A DNA stretch of 64,000 nucleotides from Blastococcus sp. TF02A-26 (GCF_003319125.1 NZ_QOHG01000001.1:248001-312000); one strand, 5' to 3'. Positions 1 through 10,642 are shown, counted from the first letter of the stretch. Translations and numbers: made by a program. The notes: generated by a model from the letters alone, not told the origin.

Positions 1-1168
<1,168 letters not shown>

Positions 1169-1179
1169 GCGCTGGGGGA

Positions 1180-1545
1180 TCAGGCGACGTCGGTGCGGGC
1201 GTCGGAGAGGTACTCGCGGACGGCGGTCTCCGGCACGCGGAACGACCGGCCGACCCGCACGGCCGCCATCTCGCCGCCGTGCACGAGGCGGTAGACGGTC
1301 ATCTTCGAGACCCGCATGATCGCCGCGACCTCGGCCACGGTCAGGAACGAGACGGCGGGACGCGGCGCCGGGGCCACCGGGCGCATGCCCTGCGGCTGGG
1401 CCATCGGGCGCATGCCGGCCGGGCGCTGGCCCTGGAGGCCCGCGACGGGCAGCCGGCCACCGGCGGGCGCGTAGCCGGCGGGGCGCTGGCCCGGGACGGC
1501 GGGGCGGGTCTGGGCGGGGGTGGCGTAGCGCTGGGGCAGGGACAC
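1180..1545 (-). CDS. Excisionase-type helix-turn-helix protein, Rv0500A-like
   Basis: A 121-residue DNA-binding protein. Residues about 66-118 form a MerR/excisionase-type winged helix: LTVAEVAAIMRVSKMTVYRL, then VRVGRSFRVPETAV. From memory this closely follows the small mycobacterial protein Rv0500A. Residues 1-65 are a low-complexity Pro/Gln/Arg/Ala tail with GQRPAG repeats and are probably disordered. The start is GTG at 1545 because GAGGAG lies just upstream; the reading frame is open further upstream but that part does not look coding. Inverted repeats sit upstream at 1584-1600 and 1686-1698 and may be operators. The target is unknown; it could be a nucleoid-associated or developmental regulator. 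Confidence 0.82.
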   Translation of the reverse strand: MSLPQRYATPAQTRPAVPGQRPAGYAPAGGRLPVAGLQGQRPAGMRPMAQPQGMRPVAPAPRPAVSFLTVAEVAAIMRVSKMTVYRLVHGGEMAAVRVGRSFRVPETAVREYLSDARTDVA

Positions 1546-1583
1546 GGGGTTCTCCTCGGGGAAGTCCAGGGGGCGTCGGTCCG

Positions 1584-1600
1584 CGTTGCCGGTTGCAACG
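1584..1600. promoter_or_regulatory. Inverted repeat upstream of the HTH gene
   Basis: CGTTGC-CGGTT-GCAACG, a perfect 6-bp inverted repeat about 40 bases upstream of the GTG of the minus-strand HTH gene. It could be an autoregulatory operator or a leader hairpin. Confidence 0.35.
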
Positions 1601-1685
1601 CTGAGCGCCTGTGCTGATACAGACGGTAGGGGGACTTCCCGGGTCGCCGACAGTACGAGGAGGACGAGACGGACCGGTCCCATTC

Positions 1686-1698
1686 GTCAACTGTTGAC
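1686..1698. promoter_or_regulatory. Perfect GTCAAC-T-GTTGAC palindrome
   Basis: A 13-bp perfect inverted repeat in the 209-base gap between two minus-strand genes. On each strand it contains a TTGAC element resembling a -35 box, so an operator over a promoter for the HTH gene at 1180-1545 is possible. Confidence 0.4.
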
Positions 1699-1754
1699 CG
1701 TGCGCCGTGCGGGGGACGTGCGATGCGTGAGGTCGGCGGGACGACCGTCCGGCC

Positions 1755-1958
1755 TCAGACCTCGACGGCGGTGCCGCAGACCGTGCAGATCTCCAGCTCC
1801 CGTCGGCCCCACCGCGCCAGCGGCACGAAGAAGACCGTGAACTGCTTCGACTCGCGCACCCGCGCCCAGGCGGTGGTGTTGCCGCAGTTCGGGCAGGTCC
1901 GGACCGCGCCGGGGCCGAGCTCCCGCTGCTTCGTGCCGAACCCGAAGAGGAAGAACAT
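1755..1958 (-). CDS. Small zinc-ribbon protein
   Basis: A 67-residue protein with two CxxC knuckles (Cys22/Cys25 in CPNC and Cys58/Cys61 in CTVC) separated by about 32 residues, a typical single-zinc ribbon. It begins MFFLFGFG, a hydrophobic N-terminus seen in a small family of actinobacterial zinc-ribbon proteins. It has no catalytic motif, and a role in protein or nucleic-acid contact is a guess. The ATG at 1958 is the first start that gives the family-like N-terminus; the frame is open much further upstream but without plausible protein sequence. Confidence 0.75.
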   Translation of the reverse strand: MFFLFGFGTKQRELGPGAVRTCPNCGNTTAWARVRESKQFTVFFVPLARWGRRELEICTVCGTAVEV

Positions 1959-2123
1959 CGAGCGAGCGTAGGTCCGGGCCGACCGCCCCGCCGGACGGCG
2001 GACCTCACCCGTGGGAGGAGTGCCGACGCCCGATGGCCTGCAGGAGGGGGGCGGGACGGTCGATGCTCTCCGCAGTGCCCCCGCACCAGCGGGGCACGAG
2101 CACCACCGACGTGAGGAGAAGAC

Positions 2124-2465
2124 GTGAAGGTCCAGTGCCGGGCCAACGCGCCCGCCAGCGACCTCACCGTCCTGGGCGAGACGGCCGAGGTCCTGACGAC
2201 TCGCGGTGCGATGGCGAGCGCGCCGGTGACCCTCGCGGTCTCCGACCGCGTGGCGCTCGGCATCGCCACGATGTTCCGCAGCTCGACGCCGTCCGGTCAG
2301 GTGCTGGACCGGTTCTCCCGGACCGGGACCGCCGACAGCGCCGAGCTGCTCGACGCCGTCCGGACCGAGCAGGGGTACGCCTCGGCCGAGGGGCACGCCG
2401 TGCTGCACTGCCTCGCCGGCTGGGTGCGCAAGCAGCTCTACCTGAAGACGACCACGAGGGTCTAG
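2124..2465 (+). CDS. Hypothetical protein (113 aa)
   Basis: I do not recognise this 113-residue protein. It starts at a GTG behind a strong GAGGAGAA ribosome-binding site. It is soluble, without signal peptide or membrane segment, with a mixed helix/strand pattern and a C-terminal stretch rich in Leu, Lys and Thr. A hairpin GTGCCCC...GGGGCAC lies in its leader at 2075-2097. Its TAG stop overlaps the TAG stop of the convergent gene in the four bases CTAG at 2462-2465. The neighbouring STAS-like gene suggests, weakly, a stress-response setting. Confidence 0.6.
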   Translation: MKVQCRANAPASDLTVLGETAEVLTTRGAMASAPVTLAVSDRVALGIATMFRSSTPSGQVLDRFSRTGTADSAELLDAVRTEQGYASAEGHAVLHCLAGWVRKQLYLKTTTRV

Positions 2466-2767
2466 CCGACCTCGCGGGCGGCGGCGAGGGACCGGTCCGC
2501 CGCCGCCGAGGAGCGCAGGGCGGCCGGGCGTCCGCTGCGCCGCGCCACCTCGAGGTGGTCCAGCACGATCTCCCGGCCCGACGGCGACAGGGCGGTGACC
2601 GACCCGGCGTCGACGACCGCCACCCGGGCCGGCTCGCGCCCGTAGCGCCGGACGAAGTCGGTCACGGCCGCGGCGTCCACCTCGCCGGCCAGGCACAGCA
2701 CCCCGCCGGCGCTGCTGTTGAGCAGCCGGATGACGCCGCGGGCGGTGCGCAGGTCGGTGAGGGTCAC
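2462..2767 (-). CDS. STAS-like domain protein
   Basis: A 101-residue protein resembling the STAS fold of anti-sigma-factor antagonists: VLCLAGEVDAAAV forms the first strands, followed by VAVVDAGSVTALSPSGREIV. The usual phosphoacceptor pattern is altered: where SpoIIAA-type proteins have SxGL, this has SPSGREI, with Ser still present. It may be a partner-switch component or a degenerate STAS protein. It is soluble and lies head-to-head only with genes of unrelated function. The start at 2767 gives a full-length domain; no strong ribosome-binding site is visible. Confidence 0.6.
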   Translation of the reverse strand: MTLTDLRTARGVIRLLNSSAGGVLCLAGEVDAAAVTDFVRRYGREPARVAVVDAGSVTALSPSGREIVLDHLEVARRSGRPAALRSSAAADRSLAAAREVG

Positions 2768-2777
2768 GGCCCCAGTG

Positions 2778-3185
2778 TCAGTCGCAGACGGCGACCGCGT
2801 CGATCTCGACGAGCAGATCGGGTTCCCCGAGGGCGCTGACCCCGATCAGCGTCACCGGCTTGACCGGGTCGATGCCCAGCCGGGCTGCGGCCCGGCCGGC
2901 GCCCTCGCCGAACGCGGCGAACTTCGACGGGTCCCAGTCCACGACGTACACCGTCAGCTTGGCGACGTCGGCGAAGCTCGCGCCCGCGCCGGCCAGCGCG
3001 GTGGCGACGTTGAGGAACGCCTGCTCGGTCTGCGCCGCGAGGTCCCCGGCGCCGACCGGCTCGCCGTCCGCGGTCCGGGCCACCTGCCCGGCGAGGTAGA
3101 CGGTGCGGCTGCCGCGCGCGACGGCGACCTGGGCGTAGACGTCGGGGACCGGCAGGCCGGCGGGGTTGATCAGCTCGATGGACAT
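2778..3185 (-). CDS. RidA/YjgF/YER057c/UK114 family protein
   Basis: A 135-residue RidA-family protein. Members hydrolyse reactive enamine/imine intermediates or act in small-molecule catabolism, usually as trimers in the cytosol. Recognisable segments are YLAGQVA near residue 30, QTEQAFLNVATALAGAGASF, VAKLTVYVVD and a C-terminal LVEIDAVAV strand. The archetypal Arg of the RidA active site (in the C-terminal R-x-x-V-E region) is not obvious: here the segment reads ALGEPDLLVEIDA, so it is probably a YjgF-like subgroup of other specificity. ATG at 3185 is preceded by GAGGAG. It is transcribed divergently from a TetR gene across a shared operator, so TetR control is likely. Confidence 0.85.
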   Translation of the reverse strand: MSIELINPAGLPVPDVYAQVAVARGSRTVYLAGQVARTADGEPVGAGDLAAQTEQAFLNVATALAGAGASFADVAKLTVYVVDWDPSKFAAFGEGAGRAAARLGIDPVKPVTLIGVSALGEPDLLVEIDAVAVCD

Positions 3186-3211
3186 GAGTGCCTCCTCGGT
3201 GTGGAGCTGAA

Positions 3212-4598
<1,387 letters not shown>

Positions 4599-4599
<1 letters not shown>

Positions 4600-5378
4600 T
4601 GAGCGGTACGGGCCTGCTGACGGGCAAGAAGATCCTGGTCACCGGCGTCCTCACCGAGGCGTCGATCGCGTTCGCCACCGCGCGGATCGCCCAGGAGCAG
4701 GGCGCCACCGTCGTCCTGTCCAACTACGGCCGCACGCTGTCGCTGTGCCGGCGGATCGCCAAGCGGCTGCCGCAGGAGCCGCCGGTGATCGAGCTCGACG
4801 TGACCGATCCCGAGCACCTGGCCAGCCTCGCCGACCGGCTGCGCGCCGAGGGCTTCGACAGCCTCGACGGCGTCGTCCACTCCATCGGCTTCGCGCCCCA
4901 GGAGGCGATGGGCGACGGCTTCCCGGAGGTCGCCTGGGAGCACGCGGCCACCGCGTTCCAGGTCTCGACCTGGTCGCTGGCCTCGCTCACCCAGGCCTGC
5001 CGGCCGCTGTTCGGCGAGCAGGCCTCCGTCGTCGGGCTGACCTTCGACGCCTCCGTGGCCTGGCCCGTGTACGGCTGGATGGGTGCGGCCAAGGCGGCGC
5101 TGGAGTCGACCTCCCGCTACCTGGCCCGCGAGCTCGGGCCGGAGGGGGTGCGCGTCAACCTGGTCGCCGCCGGGCCGCTGCGCAGCATGGCCATGAAGTC
5201 GATCCCGGGCAGCAAGCAGTTCGAGGAGGCCTGGGAGGGCCGCGCGCCGCTGGGCTGGTCGGTCACCGACACCGAGCCGGCCGGCAAGGCCGTCGTCGCG
5301 TTGCTGTCGGACTGGTTCCCGGCCACGACCGGCGAGATCGTGCACGTCGACGGTGGGTTCCACGCCGTCGGCGTGTGA
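4599..5378 (+). CDS. fabI: Enoyl-ACP reductase, InhA/FabI type
   Basis: NADH-dependent enoyl-ACP reductase, 259 residues, catalysing the last reduction of the fatty acid elongation cycle. It starts with LLTGKKILVTGVLTEASIAF, the InhA/FabI variant of the SDR nucleotide loop. VVHSIGF near residue 92 carries the Ser equivalent to InhA Ser94, and VYGWMGAAKAAL carries the Tyr and Lys of the Tyr-x6-Lys site. PLRSMAMKSIPG is the substrate-loop region. The ATG overlaps the fabG stop (TGATG), so the two are translationally coupled. The neighbour order fabG-fabI-hemH matches mycobacteria. Confidence 0.94.
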
Positions 5379-5415
5379 TCCTCCCGAACCGCATCCGCCG
5401 GGCTCCCGGCGGAGA

Positions 5416-6561
5416 ATGACGGTCGTGCCCCTCGCGACCGACGTCGACATCCACCCCGGCCAGGCCCCCGACGACGACCCGTCGCTCGCCGTCCGCAACA
5501 ACGGCGGGCGCGAGCCGGCCGCGCAGCCGGCGCCGGCCGGGCGGCGCGAGGCGCTGCTCGTCCTCTCGTTCGGTGGCCCGCGCGGCCCCGAGGACGTGAT
5601 GCCGTTCCTGGAGAACGTCACCCGCGGCCGGGGCATCCCGCGCGAGCGGCTCGAGTCGGTCGCCGAGCACTACCACCACTTCGGCGGGGTCAGCCCGATC
5701 AACGAGCAGAACGAGGCGCTGATCGCCGCGGTCGAGGCCGACCTGGCCGCGCACGGCGTCGACCTGCCGGTCTACTGGGGCAACCGCAACTGGGCGCCCT
5801 ACGTCGAGGACGCGTGGCGGCAGATGGCCGAGGACGGCATCGAGCACGTCTACGTCTTCGCGACCTCCGCCTACGCCTCGGCGTCCGGGTGCCGGCAGTA
5901 CCACGAGGACGTCGCCCGGGCGCGTGCCGTGCTCGGGCCGGGTGCGCCCACCGCGGAGAAGCTGCCGCACTACTTCGACGCCCCCGGCTTCGTGCGGGCC
6001 AACGCCGACGCCCTGGCCGCGGCGCTGGCCGAGCTGCCCGAGGAGGTGCGCGGTGCCGCCCGGCTGGTCGCCACCGCCCACTCGATCCCCGACGCGATGG
6101 CCGCCGTCGCCGGGCCGGACGGCGGCGCCTACCAGGACGAGCTGCACGCCGCGGCCCGGGCGGTCGTGGACGCCGTGGACCCCGGCCGGCCCTTCGACCT
6201 CGTGTGGCAGAGCCGCAGCGGCCCGCCCTCGGTGCCGTGGCTGGAGCCCGACGTGAACGACCACCTGCGCACGCTGGCCGCGGCGGGGGAGACGGCGGTC
6301 GTGCTGATGCCCGTCGGGTTCGTCAGCGACCACCTCGAGGTCGTGTGGGACCTCGACAACGAGGCGTGCGAGACGGCCGCGGAGCTCGGGCTGACCTTCG
6401 TCCGGGCCGGCACCGCCGGCATCCACCCGGCCTTCGTCGCCACCGTGCGCGAGCTGCTCGAGGAGCGCCGTGCGGGCGCTCCGCCGCGGCTGGGCACGAA
6501 CTGCCCGGCCGCCTGCTGCTACGTGGCGCGGCCCCAGACGGGGGCGACCTCGCGCCGGTAG
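5416..6561 (+). CDS. hemH: Ferrochelatase (coproporphyrin ferrochelatase type)
   Basis: Inserts Fe2+ into a porphyrin in haem synthesis; actinobacterial members act on coproporphyrin III. 381 residues, with an extra N-terminal tail of about 40 residues before LLVLSFGGPRGPEDV. TSAYASASGCRQYHED contains the conserved Cys seen in [2Fe-2S] ferrochelatases, ATAHSIPD holds the catalytic His, and VGFVSDHLEVVWDLD the conserved Glu region. The C-terminus GTNCPAACCY has three more Cys that may complete an iron-sulfur site; their spacing differs from what I recall for mycobacteria. ATG 5416 lies very close to GGAG; GTG 5425 is an alternative start with better spacing. The 3' end overlaps the convergent hemerythrin gene by 43 bases. 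Confidence 0.93.
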   Translation: MTVVPLATDVDIHPGQAPDDDPSLAVRNNGGREPAAQPAPAGRREALLVLSFGGPRGPEDVMPFLENVTRGRGIPRERLESVAEHYHHFGGVSPINEQNEALIAAVEADLAAHGVDLPVYWGNRNWAPYVEDAWRQMAEDGIEHVYVFATSAYASASGCRQYHEDVARARAVLGPGAPTAEKLPHYFDAPGFVRANADALAAALAELPEEVRGAARLVATAHSIPDAMAAVAGPDGGAYQDELHAAARAVVDAVDPGRPFDLVWQSRSGPPSVPWLEPDVNDHLRTLAAAGETAVVLMPVGFVSDHLEVVWDLDNEACETAAELGLTFVRAGTAGIHPAFVATVRELLEERRAGAPPRLGTNCPAACCYVARPQTGATSRR

Positions 6562-7160
6562 CCGCGGCCGAGCACCCTGCCCAGCACGAACACCACCGGC
6601 GCGGGGACGGTCGAGCGCAGGTAGGCCCGGTGCTCGGGGGTCATGCCGTCGGTGATCCAGGCGAAGAAGCGGCCGGTGTCGGCGGCGGGCTGGGCGCGGA
6701 GCTGCTTCTCCACGCCCTTCCAGCCCGGCGACTCCATGTGCGGGACGATCGCCGGCACGACGTCGTTCTCCTCGTGGTCGAGGTGGGTGTCGACGACGCT
6801 GCGGGTCCGCGCGACCGACGCGCGGGCGGCGGCCAGGTCCGCCGCCGACCCGCTCGCGGCCAGTGCCTGCAGGGCGGCGTCGGTCTCGTCGAGGGCGGCG
6901 GACATGGCGGCGTGCTCGGCCTCCATGACCGGGAGCAGGTCGGTCGCCAGGCCCTGGCCGGCCATCCACGGGAAGACGAGCGCGTCCTCGCTCTCGTGGT
7001 GGTGCCTCAGCTCCCGGCGGAGGTTCGCGTAGGCGCGGGCCAGGTCCCGGGCGCGGGTGGTGTCGCCCTCGCGGAGCACCTCGAGGGCGTGGGCGAGCCG
7101 GTCGAGATCCCGGCGGACGGCGCCGTGGATCACCGAGTTCATCGTGATCGGAGCGGTCAT
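6519..7160 (-). CDS. Hemerythrin HHE-domain protein
   Basis: A 213-residue cytosolic protein with a four-helix hemerythrin-like fold. Candidate di-iron ligands are in VIHGAVRRDL, RHHHESEDALVF, EAEHAAM and THLDHEENDVVPAI, matching the H...HxxxE...H...HxxxD/E pattern. The C-terminal third (FFAWITDGMTPEHRAYL...VFVLGRVLGRGY) is common in actinobacterial members and has a hydrophobic segment. Family members bind oxygen or NO, or handle iron. It is convergent with hemH and overlaps its last 43 bases, so an iron/haem link is tempting but unproven. Start ATG 7160; a second ATG six codons in is possible. Confidence 0.87.
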   Translation of the reverse strand: MTAPITMNSVIHGAVRRDLDRLAHALEVLREGDTTRARDLARAYANLRRELRHHHESEDALVFPWMAGQGLATDLLPVMEAEHAAMSAALDETDAALQALAASGSAADLAAARASVARTRSVVDTHLDHEENDVVPAIVPHMESPGWKGVEKQLRAQPAADTGRFFAWITDGMTPEHRAYLRSTVPAPVVFVLGRVLGRGYRREVAPVWGRAT

Positions 7161-7210
7161 GGCCGCGGACCGTAGACCCGCCGGCCGCCGGGCGGGAGGG
7201 CCCGCGGGCT

Positions 7211-7942
7211 CTAGCGGGGGACGGCGTTGTAGGCCGCGGTCAGTGCGTCGCGGACGGCGTCGGACAGCGGCCGCAGCGCCTCGTCGCGGGCCGCGGCCTG
7301 GCTCGTGGTGACGGCGGCGCCGGGTGCGTCGGCCATCGCCAGGTCGAGGACACGGGCCAGCCGCTGCGCGCGGGACAGCACCGAGAGCGCGAGCGGGTCG
7401 GTGTCGGCCGGCATGCCCGGCGCGGCGGCGGCCTTCGCCAGCCCGGCCAGCAGCGCCGGCACCTCGGGGTGCCAGCGGGCGAGGTCCAGCCCGACGAGCG
7501 TGCGGGCGGCGTCGCCGACGGCGAGGTCGAGCGCACCGGACGCCGCCCGCAGGGTTCCCTCGACCGGTGGCGGGGCCGGGGAGCTGAGCGGGAACGCCGT
7601 CCAGGCGACCATCTCGCTGCCCAGCGGCTGCGGCACGAGCGCGAGGGTGCTGCCGACCGCCACCTGGCCCGCGGCCAGCGCCGGCTCGGGAAGCCCACGA
7701 GCGCGGGGGAGTCCACGCACGTCGCCGGGGACCGGGAGCACGAGGGAGAACCGGCGCTCGCCGCGCCCGCGGAGAGCGGCCAGCGCGGTGCCCAGCGGGA
7801 CCGCCCCGTCGGCGCCGGGCAGCTCGGACACCGAGTGCGCGGTCTCACCGGTCAGGGCGTCGAGGGCCTCGTCGAAGGAACAGCGACCGGACAGCCAGGC
7901 GGTGGACCAGGCCGCGAACCGGCCGGCGTGGAGCTCGTGCAC
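7211..7942 (-). CDS. Conserved hypothetical protein (Rv1486c position)
   Basis: A 243-residue Ala/Leu-rich soluble protein with no motif I can name. It has repeated short strand/helix segments and ends ALTAAYNAVPR. Its place, minus strand between hemH and an NfeD-SPFH pair, is the same as that of Rv1486c between hemZ and Rv1487-Rv1488 in Mycobacterium tuberculosis, and I infer orthology from position only. It is divergent from nfeD with about 55 bases between starts. Start ATG 7942 assumed; no clear ribosome-binding site. Confidence 0.75.
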   Translation of the reverse strand: MHELHAGRFAAWSTAWLSGRCSFDEALDALTGETAHSVSELPGADGAVPLGTALAALRGRGERRFSLVLPVPGDVRGLPRARGLPEPALAAGQVAVGSTLALVPQPLGSEMVAWTAFPLSSPAPPPVEGTLRAASGALDLAVGDAARTLVGLDLARWHPEVPALLAGLAKAAAAPGMPADTDPLALSVLSRAQRLARVLDLAMADAPGAAVTTSQAAARDEALRPLSDAVRDALTAAYNAVPR

Positions 7943-7997
7943 GCCGCGAGGCTACGTCGCCGGCCGTGTCGGGCCCCGGGATGCCAGAGTGGGCCCC

Positions 7998-8441
7998 GTG
8001 GATCCCTGGGTGCTGTGGCTGATCGCGTCGGGCCTCTTCGTGGCCGGCGAGCTCGCCGGCGGTGACCTGTTCCTGCTGATGCTCGGCGGCGGCGCGCTGG
8101 GCGGCATGACCGTCGCCCTGCTCGGCGGCCCGCTGTTCCTGCAGCTCATCGCCTTCATCGTGGTGAGCGCCGTCCTGCTCGCGCTGGTCCGGCCGCTGGC
8201 CAAGCGGCACCTGGTGGACCGCACGCCCGAGCAGCTCGACGGCGTCGCGACCCTCATCGGCCGCACCGCGAAGGTGACCCGGCCGGTCGACGGGCACGGT
8301 GGCCGCATCCAGCTGGGCGCCGACGAGTGGACCGCCCGCAGCCAGTACGGCGGCGACACCTTCCCGGTGGGGGCGACCGTCCGGATCCTGCAGGTCGAGG
8401 GCGCGACCGCCGTCGTCGGCGACGCCCTGGAACTGGAATGA
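7998..8441 (+). CDS. NfeD-like membrane protein
   Basis: A 147-residue NfeD-family protein. Two or three transmembrane segments occupy residues about 3-75 (LWLIASGLFVAGEL, LFLLMLGGGALGG, LIAFIVVSAVLLAL), followed by a C-terminal OB-fold (residues about 85-145: GRTAKVTRP, TFPVGATVRILQVEGATAVV). NfeD proteins pair with SPFH proteins in membrane microdomains. Here the SPFH gene follows 49 bases downstream, as in Rv1487-Rv1488. GTG 7998 is the only start giving the full first helix; no strong ribosome-binding site precedes it. Confidence 0.88.
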   Translation: MDPWVLWLIASGLFVAGELAGGDLFLLMLGGGALGGMTVALLGGPLFLQLIAFIVVSAVLLALVRPLAKRHLVDRTPEQLDGVATLIGRTAKVTRPVDGHGGRIQLGADEWTARSQYGGDTFPVGATVRILQVEGATAVVGDALELE

Positions 8442-8490
8442 CCGCACCCGAGCTGATGTCCCGTCCGACCCCGACCGAGGGAGCTCTCCC

Positions 8491-9663
8491 GTGACCCCCG
8501 CCCTGATCGCGCTCCTCGTGATCGCACTGCTCGTGGCGTACGTGCTGGCCAAGAGCGTGACGATCGTCCCCCAGGCGCAGGCCAAGGTGGTCGAGCGGCT
8601 CGGCCGCTACAGCCGCACCCTGTCGCCGGGCCTGTCGCTGCTCGTGCCCTTCATCGACCGCGTGCGGGCCACCATCGACCTGCGCGAGCAGGTCATCTCG
8701 TTCCCGCCGCAGCCGGTCATCACGGCCGACAACCTGCAGGTCGGCATCGACACCGTCGTCTACTTCCAGGTCACCGACCCGCGGCTGGCCGTCTACGGCA
8801 TCGCGAACTACATCACCGGCATGGAGCAGCTGACCACGACGACGCTGCGCAACGTGGTTGGCGGGCTGAACCTCGAGGGCGCCCTGACCGGGCGCGACGG
8901 GATCAACAGCCAGCTGCGGTCGGTCCTCGACGGCACCACCGGCCCGTGGGGGCTGCGGGTGGCCCGGGTGGAGATCAAGGCGATCGACCCGCCGGCGTCG
9001 ATCCAGGACTCCATGGAGAAGCAGATGCGCGCCGACCGCGACAAGCGGGCGCTCATCCTCCAGGCCGAGGGCCAGCGGCAGTCCCAGATCACCACGGCGG
9101 AGGGGCAGAAGGCCGCGGCCATCCTCTCGGCCGAGGGCATGAAGCAGGCGGCGATCCTCGAGGCCGAGGCCGAGCGGCAGAGCCGGATCCTGCGGGCCGA
9201 GGGCGAGCGGGCGGCCCTGTACCTGCAGGCGCAGGGCCAGGCGAAGTCCATCGAGACGGTCTTCCAGGCGATCCACGACGGCAAGCCCGACCAGGGCCTG
9301 CTGGCCTACCAGTACCTGCAGACGCTGCCGAAGATCGCCCAGGGCGACGCCAACAAGATGTGGATCGTCCCGAGCGAGTTCAGCAAGGCGCTGGAGGGTC
9401 TGGCGAAGCTGGGCGGGGCCGACGGCGAGGGCGGGTCCTGGATGGACGTCGGGGCCGGCGACGGCAACGGCGCGGCCCGGCCGGCGCGCGAGATGGACAC
9501 CAGCGACTGGTTCGAGTCCCAGCTCCCGCCCGCCGCCGCCCAGCCGGAGGCGAAGATCGAGCTGACCAGCATCGCGGACACGATGCCGGCCGTCCCCTCG
9601 CCCGCGATGCCCGCGGTGCCGGAGCCGCCGCGGCAGGACGGGCCGCCGCCGCCGTCCTCCTGA
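8491..9663 (+). CDS. SPFH/band-7 membrane protein (paraslipin/QmcA type)
   Basis: A 390-residue stomatin-like protein. One N-terminal transmembrane helix (residues 3-21) is followed by an SPFH domain (residues about 25-200: VERLGRYSRTLSPGLSLLVPF, DIRVDLREQ-type DLREQVISFPPQPV, TDNLQV-type TADNLQVGIDTVVYFQV). An Ala/Glu/Gln coiled coil (about 200-270) is built of repeats AEGQ/AEGE/AEAE. The C-terminal tail of about 90 residues is acidic and Pro-rich. Such proteins form oligomeric membrane cages that gather partners and regulate proteolysis, here probably with the upstream NfeD protein. GTG 8491 is preceded by GAGGGAG. Confidence 0.92.
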   Translation: MTPALIALLVIALLVAYVLAKSVTIVPQAQAKVVERLGRYSRTLSPGLSLLVPFIDRVRATIDLREQVISFPPQPVITADNLQVGIDTVVYFQVTDPRLAVYGIANYITGMEQLTTTTLRNVVGGLNLEGALTGRDGINSQLRSVLDGTTGPWGLRVARVEIKAIDPPASIQDSMEKQMRADRDKRALILQAEGQRQSQITTAEGQKAAAILSAEGMKQAAILEAEAERQSRILRAEGERAALYLQAQGQAKSIETVFQAIHDGKPDQGLLAYQYLQTLPKIAQGDANKMWIVPSEFSKALEGLAKLGGADGEGGSWMDVGAGDGNGAARPAREMDTSDWFESQLPPAAAQPEAKIELTSIADTMPAVPSPAMPAVPEPPRQDGPPPPSS

Positions 9664-9666
9664 CCT

Positions 9667-9732
9667 CTGGGCATGGGTACCGATACGTGCGTCCGGACAC
9701 CCCGGTACGCGGGTATCGGTACCCATGCCCAG
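9667..9732. terminator. Long palindromic hairpin between convergent genes
   Basis: Perfect 20-bp arms, CTGGGCATGGGTACCGATAC at 9667-9686 and its complement at 9713-9732, around a 26-base loop that can pair further. It lies between the convergent SPFH and sigma-factor genes. It shares the GGCATGGG-A-CGAT core with the hairpin at 55420-55481. Confidence 0.75.
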
Positions 9733-9736
9733 GGGC

Positions 9737-10642
9737 TCAGTCCTTGAGCAGGCCCTCGCGGAGCTTGGCCAGGGTCTGGCTCAGCAGCCGGGACACGTGC
9801 ATCTGCGAGATGCCGATGTCGGCGGCGATCTGGGACTGCGTCATGTTGCCGAAGAACCGCAGGATGAGGATCCGCCGCTCGCGGGCGGGGATCGTGGCCA
9901 GCAGCGGCTGCAGCGACTCGCGGTACTCCACGCCCTCCAGCGCGGCGTCCTCCTCGCCGAGGGTGGCGGCGAGGGTGGGGGAGTCGTCCTCGCCGGAGAG
10001 CCGCTCGTCCAGGGAGCTGCTGCGGTAGGCGTTCGCGACGGCGAGGCCCTCGAGCACCTCCTCGCGCGGGATGCCCAGGTGCTCGGCGAGCTCGCTGGGC
10101 GTCGGCGCCCGACCGTTCTTCTGCGCCAGCTCGCCGACCGCGGAGTTCAGCGACAGGTGCAGCTCCTGCAGCCGCCGCGGCACCCGCACCGACCAGCCCT
10201 GGTCGCGGAAGTGCCGCTTGATCTCACCGGTGATCGTCGGGACGGCGAAGGAGAGGAACTCCACCCCGCGGGTCGGGTCGAACCGGTCGATGGCCGCGAT
10301 CAGCCCCAGCGTGCCGACCTGCAGCAGGTCGTCGAAGGGCTCGCCGCGGTTGCTGAACCGGCGGGCGAAGTGCCGCACCAGCGGCAGGTGCTCCTCGACC
10401 AGGATCTCCCGAAGCCGCTCGCGGCGCGGGTCGTCCTTGTCCAGGGTGGCGAGCTCGGCGAACAGCGGGGCGGTCCGCTCGGCCCGGCGCCGGTTGTCCG
10501 ACACGGGCGGGGTGTCGTCGGCCTCGGTGCGCGGTGTGGGCGCGACCGGGGTGGGAGTGCCGGGAACGTCGTCGGCCACGACGACCTCGATCTCGGGATC
10601 GGTGTCGGGGGTCGGGTGTCCGGTGGCGGCCCCCGGGGTCAC
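9737..10642 (-). CDS. SigF/SigB-type RNA polymerase sigma factor
   Basis: An alternative sigma factor of the SigF/SigB stress group, 301 residues with an unusual Pro/Asp-rich N-terminal tail of about 50 residues. Region 2 reads LVRHFARRFSNRGEPFDDLLQVGTLGLI and continues through DPTRGVEFLSFAVPTITGEIKRHFRD. Region 3 follows (APTPSELAEHLGI). Region 4 is RERRILILRFFGNMTQSQIAADIGISQMHVSRLL. The GTG start overlaps the stop of the upstream anti-sigma gene (GTGA, 10639-10642), the standard rsbW-sigF arrangement, so they are co-transcribed and stoichiometrically coupled. A PP2C-type phosphatase lies divergently upstream. Confidence 0.93.
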   Translation of the reverse strand: MTPGAATGHPTPDTDPEIEVVVADDVPGTPTPVAPTPRTEADDTPPVSDNRRRAERTAPLFAELATLDKDDPRRERLREILVEEHLPLVRHFARRFSNRGEPFDDLLQVGTLGLIAAIDRFDPTRGVEFLSFAVPTITGEIKRHFRDQGWSVRVPRRLQELHLSLNSAVGELAQKNGRAPTPSELAEHLGIPREEVLEGLAVANAYRSSSLDERLSGEDDSPTLAATLGEEDAALEGVEYRESLQPLLATIPARERRILILRFFGNMTQSQIAADIGISQMHVSRLLSQTLAKLREGLLKD

